NCBI GenBank assembly: GCA_963760735.1
Contig: CAVXEB010000007.1
Span: forward strand, 729,594 to 793,593
DNA: 64,000 nt
Reading direction: 5' to 3'
Source of the DNA: CF-46 sp963760735
GTDB taxonomy: Bacteria; Chloroflexota; Limnocylindria; Limnocylindrales; CSP1-4
Shown here piece by piece: positions 1-9,714 of the stretch (position 1 is the stretch's first letter; every line of letters starts with the position of its first letter). The position numbers were made by a program, and so were the translations under genes. The notes below the pieces were generated by a model. That model had not been told where the DNA came from, ran no database searches, and saw only the letters and a program-made list of their open reading frames with translations.

Positions 1-90
1 GCTGGCGGTGTCGAGGCCCTCCTCGGGCTGGCCCGGGTCGGCCATGCGGGCGCGTTCGGCCCCGACCGGCCGGTCCGTTGCGCGGGTCAT
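1..90 (-). CDS. Partial CDS, N-terminal 30 residues only
   Basis: An ATG at 88-90 on the minus strand overlaps the glgX stop codon (ATGA) and opens a frame that runs off the left edge. The visible residues begin MTRATDRPVGAERARMADPG and show no recognisable domain. Position as the next gene of the glgX cluster would suit another glucan or trehalose enzyme such as TreY or TreZ, but that is a guess from common gene order. The coupled start is the only evidence that it is a gene. Confidence 0.5.
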   Translation of the reverse strand, partial: MTRATDRPVGAERARMADPGQPEEGLDTAS

Positions 91-2189
91 CCGCCTGTCA
101 CCTCCGGCGCTCGATCGGGGCTCCGCAGGGACGCGAGCACGACGACGGAGCGTGGTCCGGCCCGATAGACCCCACCGTCGACCTCGGGGGCATCACCCAG
201 GGTCGCCAGGTCGTCCGGGCTCGCATTCGAGGTGTCGACGATCCGCCGCCAGACGTCCATCCCCGACTCCAGCGGCGGGACCTCGAACTCGAGGGCTTCC
301 CAGTACGCGTTGAGGATGACGTGGAGGACGACCTGCTCGCCCCACAGGGCGAGGGCGATCGATCGCGACGACTCGCTCGTGTCCGGGTTGCCGAGGCGTG
401 TCCCGTGCCAGTCGACGCGCGACCGCCCGAGCAGCTCCATGAGCGTGACGTCGCCGGGGATCCCGAAGAGCTCGCGTGCCCGGGTCCGCCCGGCGATCAG
501 CCCGCGGCAGAACCGGAGCACGTCCGCGTGACGATCGACGAGCGTCCAGTCGAACCAGCTCAGATCGCTGTCCTGGCAGTACGCGTTGTTGTTCCCCAGC
601 TGCGTCCGGCGGACCTCGTCGCCCATCGTGAGCATCGGCACGCCGACCGCGATCAGCTCGATGGCGAGCAGGTTCTTGACCTGACGGTTTCGCAGCGACT
701 CGACCGCGGGATCGTCGGTCGGACCCTCGATCCCGCAGTTCCAGCTCAGGTTCTGGTCGTTGCCGTCGCGGTTGTCCTCACCGTTGGCCTCGTTGTGCTT
801 CCGGTCGTAGGACACGACGTCGTTCAGGGTGAACCCGTCGTGGCAGGTGACGAAGTTGATCGTCTTCTGCGGCTCGCGATCGAGGTGGGCGTAGATGTCG
901 GGGCTCGCCAGCAGCCGCTCCGCGACCGCCCAGGTCCGGCCCGGATCGCTCTTCACGAACGAACGGACGTCGTCGCGGAACCGGCCGTTCCACTCCACCC
1001 AGCGATCGCCCGCGAACGACCCGACCTGGTACAGCCCGGCGGCGTCCCACGCCTCGGCGATCAGCTTCGTGCCGGCGAGGACCGGGTCGGTCTCGATGTC
1101 CCAGATGATCGGCGGCCGCGGGACCGGGGCGCCGTCCTCGTCGCGTGACAGGACCGACGCCAGGTCGAACCGGAAGCCGTCCACGTGCATCTCGGACACC
1201 CAGTACCGGAGGCTGTCGAGGATCATCCGCCGGACGACCGGCTCGTTGGCATTGAGGGTGTTGCCGGTCCCGCTGTAGTCGGCGTAGCGCGAACGGTCGC
1301 CGGGTTGGGCGAGGTAGTACTCGTCGTTGGCGAGACCGCGGTAGCAGAACGTCGGCCCGCCGTCGCCACCCTCGCTGGTGTGGTTGTAGACGACGTCGAG
1401 GATCACCTCGAGCCCGGCCCGGTGAAGGGCCCTCACGAGATCGCGGAACTCGTCGACGGCAGCCTGGGCGCCGGGCCGGCTGCTGTAGGCGCCGTGCGGC
1501 GCGAAGAACGAGACGGGCTGGTAGCCCCAGTAGTTCGGGCGTCCGCCCGGCGCATCCTGCGCATCGAACGCGAACACGGGCAGCAGCTCGACGGCCGTGA
1601 TTCCGAGGTCGATGAGGTACGGGATGCGCTCGATGAAGCCGGCGTACGTGCCGCGCCGGGCCGGCTCGACGCCGGAGCTGGCGTGGGCGGTGAAGCCCCG
1701 GACGTGGGCCTCGTAGATGACCGTCTCGCCGAACGACCGTCCGAGCGGCCGGTCGCCGTCCCAGTCGTAGGCGTCGAGGTCCACGACCACGCTCTTCATC
1801 GCGGGGCCGCTGCCGGAGCGCCGGTAGCCATCCGGGACGGCGATGCCCCGGCCGTACGGATCGATGAGGATCCGGTCCCCGTCGAACCGATGGCCCCGTT
1901 CGGGTGCCCACGGGCCGCGTGCGCGCAAGCCGTAGACCTGGCCCGCGCCGATCCTCGGTACGAACGTGTTCCAGTAGGAGCCAGTCCGCTCGAGCTCGAT
2001 CACCCGGGTCGGCCGGTCGTCCTCCGCGTCGTCGAACAGGAGCACGTCGACGCCCGTCGCGCGCTTCCCGTAGACCGAGACGTTGACGCCGTCGGCCGTC
2101 AGCGTCGCGCCGATGGGCTGGCTCGCACCCGGTGTCGACGACGCGAGGGTCGCCGACATCGAGGCCGGGACGGGGATGGCGACCGTCAC
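87..2189 (-). CDS. glgX: Glycogen debranching enzyme GlgX (isoamylase-type GH13)
   Basis: A 700-residue protein of the GH13 isoamylase/GlgX family, which hydrolyses alpha-1,6 branches of glycogen or limit dextrins in the cytoplasm. An N-terminal CBM48-like region (about residues 20-110, TADGVNVSVYGKRATGVDV) precedes the catalytic barrel. The four GH13 conserved regions are visible: DVVYNHTSEGG near residue 265, DGFRFDLAS with the nucleophile Asp near 336, LIAEAWD with the acid Glu near 373, and TCHDGFTLND near 447. The length is normal for GlgX. The start used is a GTG four bases after the preceding SDR stop; an internal ATG (MSATLASS) is an alternative. It sits in one minus-strand cluster with a second debranching enzyme at 7.1-9.3 kb, pointing to storage-glucan turnover. 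Confidence 0.93.
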   Translation of the reverse strand: MTVAIPVPASMSATLASSTPGASQPIGATLTADGVNVSVYGKRATGVDVLLFDDAEDDRPTRVIELERTGSYWNTFVPRIGAGQVYGLRARGPWAPERGHRFDGDRILIDPYGRGIAVPDGYRRSGSGPAMKSVVVDLDAYDWDGDRPLGRSFGETVIYEAHVRGFTAHASSGVEPARRGTYAGFIERIPYLIDLGITAVELLPVFAFDAQDAPGGRPNYWGYQPVSFFAPHGAYSSRPGAQAAVDEFRDLVRALHRAGLEVILDVVYNHTSEGGDGGPTFCYRGLANDEYYLAQPGDRSRYADYSGTGNTLNANEPVVRRMILDSLRYWVSEMHVDGFRFDLASVLSRDEDGAPVPRPPIIWDIETDPVLAGTKLIAEAWDAAGLYQVGSFAGDRWVEWNGRFRDDVRSFVKSDPGRTWAVAERLLASPDIYAHLDREPQKTINFVTCHDGFTLNDVVSYDRKHNEANGEDNRDGNDQNLSWNCGIEGPTDDPAVESLRNRQVKNLLAIELIAVGVPMLTMGDEVRRTQLGNNNAYCQDSDLSWFDWTLVDRHADVLRFCRGLIAGRTRARELFGIPGDVTLMELLGRSRVDWHGTRLGNPDTSESSRSIALALWGEQVVLHVILNAYWEALEFEVPPLESGMDVWRRIVDTSNASPDDLATLGDAPEVDGGVYRAGPRSVVVLASLRSPDRAPEVTGG

Positions 2190-2193
2190 GGGA

Positions 2194-2958
2194 TCAGAGG
2201 CCGACGCTGGCCTGCATCATCCCGCCGTCGATGATGTAGGTCGTGGCGGTTCCGTACGACGCCCCGTCCGAGGCAAGGAACGCGACGAGCCGCGCGATCT
2301 CCTCGGGTTCCGCGACCCGCCCGAGCGGGATCGCGCTCTCGAGCCTGGCCCGCGCCGCGGGATCGTTCAGCGTGACCTCGTCGATCGGCGTGTGGACGGC
2401 TCCGGGCGCGACGCCGATGACCGTGATCCCGTGCGGCGCGAGCTCGACGCCGGCAGTCCGGGTCAGCATCCGGACACCGCCCTTGGCCGCACAGTAGGCG
2501 ACGTTGCCGGGCATCGGCCAGTCCTCGTGGATCGACGAGATCGTGATGATCCGGCCGCCGCCGCCCTGCTTGATGAACTGCTTGGCCGCGAGCTGGACGC
2601 CGAAGAACGCGCTCTTGAGGTCGACGCCCATGACCAGGTCGAACTGTTGCTCGGTCGTGTCGAGGATCCCGGTCCGCGTCTCCATGCCCGCGTTGTTGAC
2701 GATGATGTCGAGCTTCCCGGTGGCCTTGACCGTGCTGTCGATCAGGCGCTGGATGTCGGCCACGGACGAGACGTCGCCCTGGACGGCCTGGCCCTTGCCA
2801 CCTTCGGCCTCGATGGCCTTCACCGTCGCCTCGGCTGCGGCCTGGTTCTTGTGGTAGTTGATCGTCACGAAGGCACCCTGGCGGCCCATCTCGAGCGAGA
2901 TGGCGTGCCCGATGCCGCTGTCGCCACCGGTGACGACGGCTGACTTTCCCTTCAACAT
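2194..2958 (-). CDS. SDR-family NAD(P)-dependent oxidoreductase, glucose 1-dehydrogenase-like
   Basis: About 254 residues. The Rossmann motif TGGDSGIGHAI lies near the N-terminus, followed by NNAGMETRT, the catalytic Ser in ITISSIHEDW and the YCAAKGG motif (YxxxK). This is the classical SDR layout and the best resemblance is to bacterial glucose 1-dehydrogenases. The substrate is not proven by sequence, but a sugar fits the neighbouring glgX. A longer in-frame start exists, yet the ATG at 2958 is preceded by AGGAGG at ideal spacing, so this start is preferred. It is co-directional with glgX with a 4-base gap. Confidence 0.88.
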   Translation of the reverse strand: MLKGKSAVVTGGDSGIGHAISLEMGRQGAFVTINYHKNQAAAEATVKAIEAEGGKGQAVQGDVSSVADIQRLIDSTVKATGKLDIIVNNAGMETRTGILDTTEQQFDLVMGVDLKSAFFGVQLAAKQFIKQGGGGRIITISSIHEDWPMPGNVAYCAAKGGVRMLTRTAGVELAPHGITVIGVAPGAVHTPIDEVTLNDPAARARLESAIPLGRVAEPEEIARLVAFLASDGASYGTATTYIIDGGMMQASVGL

Positions 2959-3001
2959 CCCCGATCCTCCTGGATTCACTGCATGTCGTGATCGAACGGG
3001 T

Positions 3002-4189
3002 TCACCGCGCCGGCAGATTCCGGCGCACGATGACGAACGAGAGCGCCCCCATCACGAGGGCGATGGCGGCCGCGAGGCCGAAGATCGTGCCGAGGCCCAC
3101 GCCCAGCTGGTCCTGGAGCGGCCCGTAGCCGAACGCCGCGATCCCGTAGCCGAGCTGGTAGGCGGCGATCAGGAGCCCCGACAGCGCGGCGCCGACCGCG
3201 ACGAGGCTCCGCTGGCCGAAGCTGATCGTCAGCGGCAGCAGCGCGGAGCAGCCGAGCCCCGCCAGCCCGAAGGCGAGAACGCCCGCCGTGGAGTCGCCGC
3301 TGCCGAGCCGCGAGGCCACGGCGAGTGCCGCCGCCGCGACGAACGGCAGGAGCCGGTAGGTGCTCGTCTCGGGGAACCGCGCCTCGATCGCGGCGAACAG
3401 GACCCGCCCGACGGTCACCATCGCCCAGAATGTCGTCAGCGCCACGGACGCGATCGCCGTCGAAGCGCCGATTGACCCGGTCATGAAGAGCGTCGCCCAG
3501 TTGCCGCTCGTCGTCTCCACGATCCCGTAGAGGAGGGCGAACGCGGCGAACAGCCAGAACGCCGACGGCAGACCGGCCGGGTCCGACGCTCCTCCGGTCG
3601 ACGCCGTCGATTCCACCCGGAGTGGCAGCACGGCACTCACGAGGATCAGGACCAGCGTCAGCACCGCGACCACGAGCGGCAGGCCCCACCAGAGGCCCAG
3701 GCCGAGGAAGACCGCGACGAGGACCGGGGCGAGCGCCGTCCCGAGGCCCAGGAGCGCGTTGAGGAAGAGGACCGCCCGATCCGCCGCCGCCGCGAAGAAG
3801 GCGGCCGCGAAGTTGTTCAACGTGGGCACCGCCAACCCGAAGCCGATGCCGAGGCTCGTGGTCGCCGCGAGCAGCATCAGGTACGCGAGCGGCCCCGGCC
3901 CGATCGCCAGCTGGCTCAGGACGAGGAGCGACATCGCCAGGAGATCGCCGGTCAGACCCGCCAGGAACACCCGCTTCGCCCCGGCCCGGCGGGTCAGCCC
4001 GGCGCCCGCCAGCGCCGCGGAGATCGCCGCGATCGCCTGGGGCAGGAACAGCGCGCCATAGGCGGTGCTCGAGAGCCCGTACTCGGACGGGCTCGTCAGG
4101 ATCGAGCTGGCCGCCGGAAAGGTGACCAGCGCCACACCCTGAACGAGGCCGGCCGCGTAGACGGCGACGACCTCGTTCCGGCTCGCCAT
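3002..4189 (-). CDS. MFS transporter
   Basis: A 395-residue, very hydrophobic protein with about 12 predicted membrane segments in two halves separated by a polar loop near residue 195 (RVESTASTGGASDPAG). The length and architecture are those of a major facilitator superfamily permease, and the cytoplasmic GLTRRAGAKRVFLAG stretch between TM2 and TM3 corresponds to the MFS loop 2-3 motif. It resembles the sugar/drug-type MFS group seen next to carbohydrate genes. The substrate cannot be read from the sequence. It lies in the same minus-strand cluster, 21 bases after the GMC oxidoreductase stop. Confidence 0.85.
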   Translation of the reverse strand: MASRNEVVAVYAAGLVQGVALVTFPAASSILTSPSEYGLSSTAYGALFLPQAIAAISAALAGAGLTRRAGAKRVFLAGLTGDLLAMSLLVLSQLAIGPGPLAYLMLLAATTSLGIGFGLAVPTLNNFAAAFFAAAADRAVLFLNALLGLGTALAPVLVAVFLGLGLWWGLPLVVAVLTLVLILVSAVLPLRVESTASTGGASDPAGLPSAFWLFAAFALLYGIVETTSGNWATLFMTGSIGASTAIASVALTTFWAMVTVGRVLFAAIEARFPETSTYRLLPFVAAAALAVASRLGSGDSTAGVLAFGLAGLGCSALLPLTISFGQRSLVAVGAALSGLLIAAYQLGYGIAAFGYGPLQDQLGVGLGTIFGLAAAIALVMGALSFVIVRRNLPAR

Positions 4190-4210
4190 GCCAGGGACCC
4201 GTCCGACGGG

Positions 4211-5818
4211 CTACGTCGAGCTCCCGCCGGATCCGGCACCGACCGGCTGGCGGTCCGACGCGCCCAGTCGTTCCTTCAGGTGGTCGCCGACCCGGAGCGC
4301 GTTCGCGATCGCGGTCAGCGCGGGGTTCACCGCGCCGATGCTCGGGAAGAAGCTCGTGTCGACGACATACAGGTTGTCGAGCTCGTGGGCCTTGCAGTTG
4401 ACATCGAGGACCGACGACGCCGGATCCGTGCCGAACCGGACGGTGCCGGTCTGGTGAGCCACGCCCGCGATCGGGATGTCGTTCTTCAGGTAGGTCGTCC
4501 GCGGGATCAGGTGATCGGGATGCATGCCGAGATGGCCGAGCATCGACTGGAGCTGGTGGTAGAGCCGCTTCTTCGGCTCCTGGTTGTTCGGGGTGTAGCT
4601 GAGCGCGATGTTGCCGTCCTTCGCCAGCGTCACCCGGTTCTCGGGCCGGGGCAGGTCCTCGGTCGAGAGCCAGAAGTCGACCGCGTGCTTCGCGACCTCG
4701 TCGAGGCTGAAGGTCGGCGCGAGCTTCGTCTGGAGCGGCTTCTCGCCGCGGAACATCGGGGCCGACGATTTGCCGACCATCTGGATGTTGCCCATGGGGA
4801 ACTCGAAGTCCTTCGACCCGAAGTAGAAGTCGTTGACGCCGAGCGTCTTCTGGAACTTCGTCGGGTTCTCTTCCTTCGAGATCGCCAGGACGGCCGTGCT
4901 GTTGTGGAACATGTAGTTCCGGCCGACCTGGTCAGAGCCGTTCGCCAGGCCGTTCGGGTGGTGGTCGTTGGCGGAGGCGAGCAGGAGCTTCGCCGAGTTC
5001 GCGGCGCCGGCGGAGACCACCACGATGTCACCGCGATACGTCCGGGTCTCGCCGTCGACCTCGGCGACGACGCCGTTCACGGACCGGCCCGTCGGATCGG
5101 TCGTCAGCCGAACGACCGTCGCGTCGACCTGCAGGGTGACGTTCGGATGCTCGAGCGCGGGCCTGACGCCGAAGACCTCGGAGTCGGACTTGGCCAGGAG
5201 AAGGGACGGGAAGCCGTCGCAGGTCGCGCACCGGATGCATGGGCTGTACGGCAGGTTGTCCTCGATCAGCCGGACGCCGCACGGCGCATGGAATGGATGA
5301 AGGCCTGCGCGCTCGAGATCGTCCGACAGCTGCTGGATCCGCGGCTCGTGGGTGACGGCCGGGAACGGGTACTCGGCGCTCGCCGCCGGCTCCGTCGGAT
5401 CCTCGCCGTGCTTGCCGCGGACCTCGTACAGGTGCTCGGCCTTCGTGTACCACGGCTCCAGCTCGTCGTACGAGATCGGCCAGGCCGGCGACACGCCGTC
5501 GTGATGCTTGAGCTCGCCGAAGTCCTCGCGTCGTAGCCGGTAGAGGGCCGCGCCGTAGAACTTCGTCTGGCCGCCGACGTAGTAGTGGATCCCCGGCTGG
5601 AAGCCCTTGCCTCCCTCGTCGTACCAGGTCTCCTTGGCAACGTAGCGGTTCTTGACGAAGACCTCGTCCGCGTCCCAGTTCTCGATCTCGCGAGGCAGCC
5701 AGCCGCCGCGCTCGAGGATCAGGATCCGCTTGCCCGTCGGGGCGAGGTGCCCCGCGAGGGTGCCGCCGCCGGCGCCGCTGCCGACGATGATGACGTCGAA
5801 GTCCAGGTTCGAGCTCAT
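4211..5818 (-). CDS. GMC-family FAD-dependent oxidoreductase
   Basis: A 535-residue glucose-methanol-choline family oxidoreductase. The FAD-binding dinucleotide motif VGSGAGGGTLAGHLA is at residues 9-23, followed by ILILERGG. The C-terminus carries VAHQTGTVRFG (catalytic His near 452) and the family signature with Asn in GAVNPALTAIANA near 497. A cysteine group PCIRCATCDGFP around residue 200 is seen in a subset of bacterial GMC proteins and may bind metal or form disulfides. The start ATG overlaps the NDH-2-like stop as ATGA, showing translational coupling, so the longer in-frame extension upstream is rejected. The likely substrate is a sugar or alcohol, by family and context only. Confidence 0.9.
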   Translation of the reverse strand: MSSNLDFDVIIVGSGAGGGTLAGHLAPTGKRILILERGGWLPREIENWDADEVFVKNRYVAKETWYDEGGKGFQPGIHYYVGGQTKFYGAALYRLRREDFGELKHHDGVSPAWPISYDELEPWYTKAEHLYEVRGKHGEDPTEPAASAEYPFPAVTHEPRIQQLSDDLERAGLHPFHAPCGVRLIEDNLPYSPCIRCATCDGFPSLLLAKSDSEVFGVRPALEHPNVTLQVDATVVRLTTDPTGRSVNGVVAEVDGETRTYRGDIVVVSAGAANSAKLLLASANDHHPNGLANGSDQVGRNYMFHNSTAVLAISKEENPTKFQKTLGVNDFYFGSKDFEFPMGNIQMVGKSSAPMFRGEKPLQTKLAPTFSLDEVAKHAVDFWLSTEDLPRPENRVTLAKDGNIALSYTPNNQEPKKRLYHQLQSMLGHLGMHPDHLIPRTTYLKNDIPIAGVAHQTGTVRFGTDPASSVLDVNCKAHELDNLYVVDTSFFPSIGAVNPALTAIANALRVGDHLKERLGASDRQPVGAGSGGSST

Positions 5819-7134
5819 CCCCCACCTCTTGCGGTCGTCGCCGCTGTCGCGACGTCGTCGTCTTCCCACACCATCCGGGGCGTGCCGCTCCGGTCGAGCG
5901 GCTGCGGGGCGCGCTCGCTCCCGAAGAAGTCCTCGGCCCAGCTCTTGAATGCGTCCACGCGGTTGCTGCCGCCGGTCATCAGCGCGGCGTGCACGCCGAG
6001 CCACGCCACGAAGGCGGCCTTGCCGTGGAGTTCGATCCCCTTGACCTGCGCGACGGCGGCACCGCGCCCGATCATCGCCATCGTGCCCTTGTCGAAGTAC
6101 GAGAACGGCTTCGGCGTCTGGCCCTGCCGATCGGCGAGGATCGTCTTCGCGGCCGCCTCGCCGCTCTGGAGGGCCACCGATCCGAGCTGCGGATGGGTCT
6201 TCCCGTCCTTCGCCGGGATGTTGGCGATGTCCCCGATCACGAGCACGCCGGGGAACCCGGCGACCGTGAAGTCCGGCGCGACGTCGATCCGGCCGCCGCG
6301 GCCCTGTGGCAGCCCGCTCGCCCCGGCGATGGGCGCGGCCATCAGCCCGCCACCCCAGACGACGCAGCGCGTCTTGATCGTCGATCCGTCGGTGAGCGTC
6401 ACGTGGCCCGGACCGATGTCCGTCACCCCGCTGCCGAGACGGAGGTCGACCCCGTCCTTCTGGAGGACCCTGGCCGAGTACGCATGGCCCTTGTCGGCGA
6501 ACATCTTCAGGAGCGACTGGCCGTGGTCGACGAGGTGGACCCGGGCCCGCGGCGCGAGAGCCGGGAACTCGTGGACCATCGTCGTGTTGATCATCTCGGA
6601 AAGGGCGCCGGCGACCTCGACACCGGTCGGCCCGCCGCCGACGATCACGAAGTCGAGCGCCCCCTCGTCGACGAGGGCCGGGTCACGATCGGCCTCTTCG
6701 AAGGTCTGGATGACCCGCGTCCGGAGCCGGTTCGCGTCGTCGAGGGAGTAGAGCGGGAAGGCGTGCTCGGCGCCCGGGGTCTTGAAGAAGTTCGGCTGCG
6801 AGCCCGCTGCAAGCACGAGGTAGTCGCCCGTGAACGTCTCGCCGGAGTCGGTAGTGGCCGATCGGGCGACCGGGTCGATCGCCGTCACCTCGCCCCGCTT
6901 GGCGACGAACCCGTCGTACTCGGCCGCGATCCGGCGGAGCGGGTAGGCGATGTCGCCGGCCGCGAGCATCGAGTTCGCGACCTGGTAGAGGAGCGGCTGG
7001 AATTGGTGATAGTCGTTCCGGTCGACCAGGGTGACCTCGATGTCGTCGTGCTTGGCGAGGTGCCGGGCGCAGGCGACGCCCGCGAACCCCCCGCCGACGA
7101 TGACGACCCGGGTCGGCGTGGCGTCAGCGGCCAT
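5815..7134 (-). CDS. NDH-2-like NAD(P)/FAD-dependent oxidoreductase
   Basis: A 439-residue pyridine nucleotide-disulfide-type flavoprotein. It has an FAD motif VVIVGGGFAGVACARHL at residues 8-24 and a second NAD(P) motif FVIVGGGPTGVEVAGAL near residue 163, followed by the C-terminal FAD contact VLVIGDIANIPAKDG. This arrangement with a hydrophobic C-terminal helix is typical of type II NADH:quinone dehydrogenases, single-subunit enzymes at the inner membrane face. Upstream of its ATG is AAAGGA. It overlaps the debranching gene by about 11 bases at its start and the GMC gene by 4 bases at its stop. It could reoxidise NADH from the neighbouring dehydrogenases; this is inference. Confidence 0.87.
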   Translation of the reverse strand: MAADATPTRVVIVGGGFAGVACARHLAKHDDIEVTLVDRNDYHQFQPLLYQVANSMLAAGDIAYPLRRIAAEYDGFVAKRGEVTAIDPVARSATTDSGETFTGDYLVLAAGSQPNFFKTPGAEHAFPLYSLDDANRLRTRVIQTFEEADRDPALVDEGALDFVIVGGGPTGVEVAGALSEMINTTMVHEFPALAPRARVHLVDHGQSLLKMFADKGHAYSARVLQKDGVDLRLGSGVTDIGPGHVTLTDGSTIKTRCVVWGGGLMAAPIAGASGLPQGRGGRIDVAPDFTVAGFPGVLVIGDIANIPAKDGKTHPQLGSVALQSGEAAAKTILADRQGQTPKPFSYFDKGTMAMIGRGAAVAQVKGIELHGKAAFVAWLGVHAALMTGGSNRVDAFKSWAEDFFGSERAPQPLDRSGTPRMVWEDDDVATAATTARGGG

Positions 7135-9276
7135 GTCGTCCTTTCTTCGTGGTTGCGGTGGCAGGCTCGGCGTCGCTGTGCGCGCCGTTCCGCCGGCCGG
7201 CGGCCGCCTTGACGGCGGCTGGACGGCGATCGGCAGGGACGTGGACCCGGCCGCGTCCGAAGGCGTCGAGACGCCCCCACCGGCCGGGGATGTCGAGCAG
7301 CTCGAGGTGGCCGATGTCGGACGGCAGGGCCGGATCCACGACGAGGTGGTCGCCGATCGGCTCGAGGCCGAGCATCGTCCGCAGGAGCAGCAGCGGCGCG
7401 CCGGTCGACCACGCCTGTGGGCTGCAGGCAGTCGGGTACTTGACCGGGTACTTCGTCACCGACCGGTCGTAGCCGCCGAACGCCTCGGGCAACCGGCCCT
7501 CGAACACCTCGGCCGCGTCGAGGATGCCGCTCGCGATCCGGGCGGCCTCCTCCTTGAAGCCGTAGCGACGCAGGCCCCAGGCGATGAACGAGTTGTCGAA
7601 CGGCCAGACCGTCCCGAGGTGGTAGCCGACCGGGTTGTAGCGGCCTTCGCCCTCCGCGAGCGTCCGGACGCCCCAGCCCGAGAACAGCCGCGGGCCCATC
7701 AGGTGGTCGACGACCGATTTCGCCTTGTTGGCGTCGACGATGCCGCTCCACAGGAGCAGCCCGTTGTTCGAGGCGAGCGAATCGACCTGGCTGCCGTCGG
7801 CGTCGAGGGCGATCGCGTAGTAGCCGCGATCGGCGAGCCAGAAGTCGCGATTGAAGCGGCGCTTGAGGTCCGCCGCCTCGTCCTCCAATCGATCGGCCCA
7901 GGCCTCGTCCTTCCAGACGAGGCGGGCCAGGCGAGCGGCCCGGAGCTTCGCGTCGTAGGCGTAGCCCTGGAGCTCGCATGTCGCCCGCGGGAAGCTCGGC
8001 AGCCGTCCGTCCGCGTACGAGATCGAGTTCCACGAGTCCTTCCAGCTCTGGTTCTCGAGCCCGGTCTGCTCGTTCCGACGCTTGTACGAGATGTAGCCGT
8101 TGCCCATCCGGTCGGCGTACTGGTCGATCCAGTTGATGGCCGCCCGGGCCTCGCGCTCGAGGTCGCGGACGAGCGCCCGGTCGCCCGTCCAGCGCTCGTA
8201 TTCGTCGAGGAGGATCACGTACAGCGGCGTCGCAGTCGACCGCCCCGTAGTACGGCGTGTGGGGTCGCTCCTCGAATGCCGCCATCTCGCCGTAGCGCAT
8301 CTCGTGGAGGATCCGGCCGGGGTCCTCGTCGCGGAAGTCGTCCAGCCGGGTGCCCTGCCACTCCCCGAGGACCCGCAGGGTCGTCGCCGCGAGCTCCGAC
8401 TGGAACGGCAGCGCCTGGAGGCTGGTGAAGATGCTGTCGCGCCCGAACATCGTCATGAACCACGGGAGGCCGGCCGCGGGCAGGCTCCGACCGCCGGCGA
8501 TGGGCGGCGAGAACCGAAGTGCGGCGAGGTCGACGAGGCTCCGCCGGTAGGTCGCCTTGAGGGGCTGCCAGTCGCACTCGAGGTGAGGCGCCTCGTCGAT
8601 CCAGTCCTCGAGGCTCTTCGCCATGTTCGGCTTGGCCTTGTGGCTCGACCGGCCGTACTTCGTCTGGGTGTTCCGGCCGGCCACCGCTGATCGAGGTGAC
8701 GACGTCCAGGTCGGTCGTCCAGCTGCCGTGCGGCTCGATCCGGACGGCGAAGGTCAGGCCGTGCTCGTCGAACGTCGCCGGCGCCGAGGTCGAGATCGTC
8801 GTCTCGCGCCGGAATGTCTCGCGGCGATAGCCGAGGACGAGCCGTGTCGCCTCGACCTGGGTGTCATAGGAGCCGAGCTTCTTCAGCGCGTCCTTGATCT
8901 CGAACAGGTCGGCGAAGTCGCTGGCCGCGTCGACCCGGATCGTCAGGTCCGACGGCTCGTCGCTGTGGCTGAGGATCGTCAGCTCCTCGTGGAAGCCGTC
9001 GCCCACTGCGCGTTGCCGGATGATCGACAGCTTCGGATCGATGTAGACGGTGCCGGTCGCCGGGACGAGGAAGAAGCGGGCCTCGAAGTACTGGAGGTCG
9101 TCCGTCGAGAGGGCGTTGAGGCGGAGGTCGTTGATCGACAGGACCCACTGCGACAGGAACCGGGTGTCGTACGAGAAGAGCCCGGTCGGGTCGGTCTTGG
9201 AGGCCTCGATGTCGCCGCGCTCGTCGCTGACGACGAACGTGTTGCCGTCGAGGATCCGGACCAGGGTGGCGACCAT
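7124..9276 (-). pseudogene. Amylo-alpha-1,6-glucosidase-type glycogen debranching protein, split by two small indels
   Basis: Three consecutive minus-strand frames together make one protein of about 715 residues: an N-terminal domain starting MVATLVRILDGNTFVVSDE (GDE N-terminal type), a middle segment with GLPWFMTMFGRDSIFTSLQA, and a C-terminal (alpha/alpha)6-type part with GYHLGTVWPFDNSFIAWGL and CSPQAWSTGAP. This is the family of bacterial amylo-alpha-1,6-glucosidase/GDE proteins. The first break is near 8680, where a CCGG unit appears duplicated (GGCCGGCC). The second is at about 8234, where one extra base (A on the plus strand) interrupts VDATPLYVILL. Restoring both gives an uninterrupted protein. 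The start has AAGGAG 7 bases upstream. Either a very recent pseudogene or assembly indels; the intact neighbours on both sides favour the latter. Confidence 0.82.
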
Positions 9277-9278
9277 CG

Positions 9279-9656
9279 TCAGCTCCTTCGCTTGCCGACG
9301 GCCCGGTCGCCCGAGACCTCGGGCATGCCCACGGGCGCCGGAAAGAGTCGCTGCAGCCGGACGACGAGGCGTGGCTCCCCCTCGAGGGTCAGGGCGCCGC
9401 GGAGGTAGGCGGCCATCGCATTCGTCCGGCCGGATGCCACCTTGTCGAAGTCGGCCTTGTCGGACCGGATCACGCAATCGGCGTCGCCGTCCGAGCGGGA
9501 CACGTCGATCGCACCATCGTTGATGCCGAGCAGCCAGTGGTCGGTGCGCTTCCCGTCGACGATGTCGAAGCGCACGGTTGCCCGGAGCTTCCCGAGAAGC
9601 GGCTCCTGCCCCCGGGTGGACAGGTCGTCGAAGAACTCAGCCGTTGCGTCTGCCAT
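9279..9656 (-). CDS. SCP2 sterol-binding-domain-like protein
   Basis: A 125-residue protein with the SCP2/sterol carrier fold pattern: FFDDLSTRGQEPLLGKLRATVRFDIVDGKRTDHWLLGINDG followed by DCVIRSDKADFDKVASGRTNAMAAYLRGALTLEGEPRLVVRLQRLF, the typical SCP2 C-terminal helix. The family carries hydrophobic ligands or serves as an accessory domain. The ATG at 9656 lies 7 bases after GGAGG; an ATG six bases earlier is too close to that site. Only two bases separate its stop from the debranching protein start, so it heads the cluster. Confidence 0.75.
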   Translation of the reverse strand: MADATAEFFDDLSTRGQEPLLGKLRATVRFDIVDGKRTDHWLLGINDGAIDVSRSDGDADCVIRSDKADFDKVASGRTNAMAAYLRGALTLEGEPRLVVRLQRLFPAPVGMPEVSGDRAVGKRRS

Positions 9657-9697
9657 CCCCATGCCTCCGGCGGGCCCCAGCCATGGCGGGTCCTGCC

Positions 9698-9714
9698 CCC
9701 GCGCGTGGCGCGGG
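9698..9714 (-). terminator. Possible hairpin terminator downstream of the CapA-like gene
   Basis: A perfect 7-bp GC stem (CCCGCGC gtg GCGCGGG) lies between the CapA-like stop at 9894 and the SCP2-like start at 9656. No T tract follows in the minus direction, so it is a weak candidate. The rest of 9657-9893 shows nothing else recognisable. Confidence 0.35.

Noticed and set aside
5819..6004. N-terminal extension of the GMC oxidoreductase frame
   Set aside because: The extension is Arg-rich shadow sequence inside the NDH-2-like gene; the ATGA-coupled ATG at 5818 begins the conserved FAD motif.
7124..9276. Programmed frameshifting in the debranching gene
   Set aside because: No slippery heptamer or downstream structure is evident at either break; simple indels explain both.
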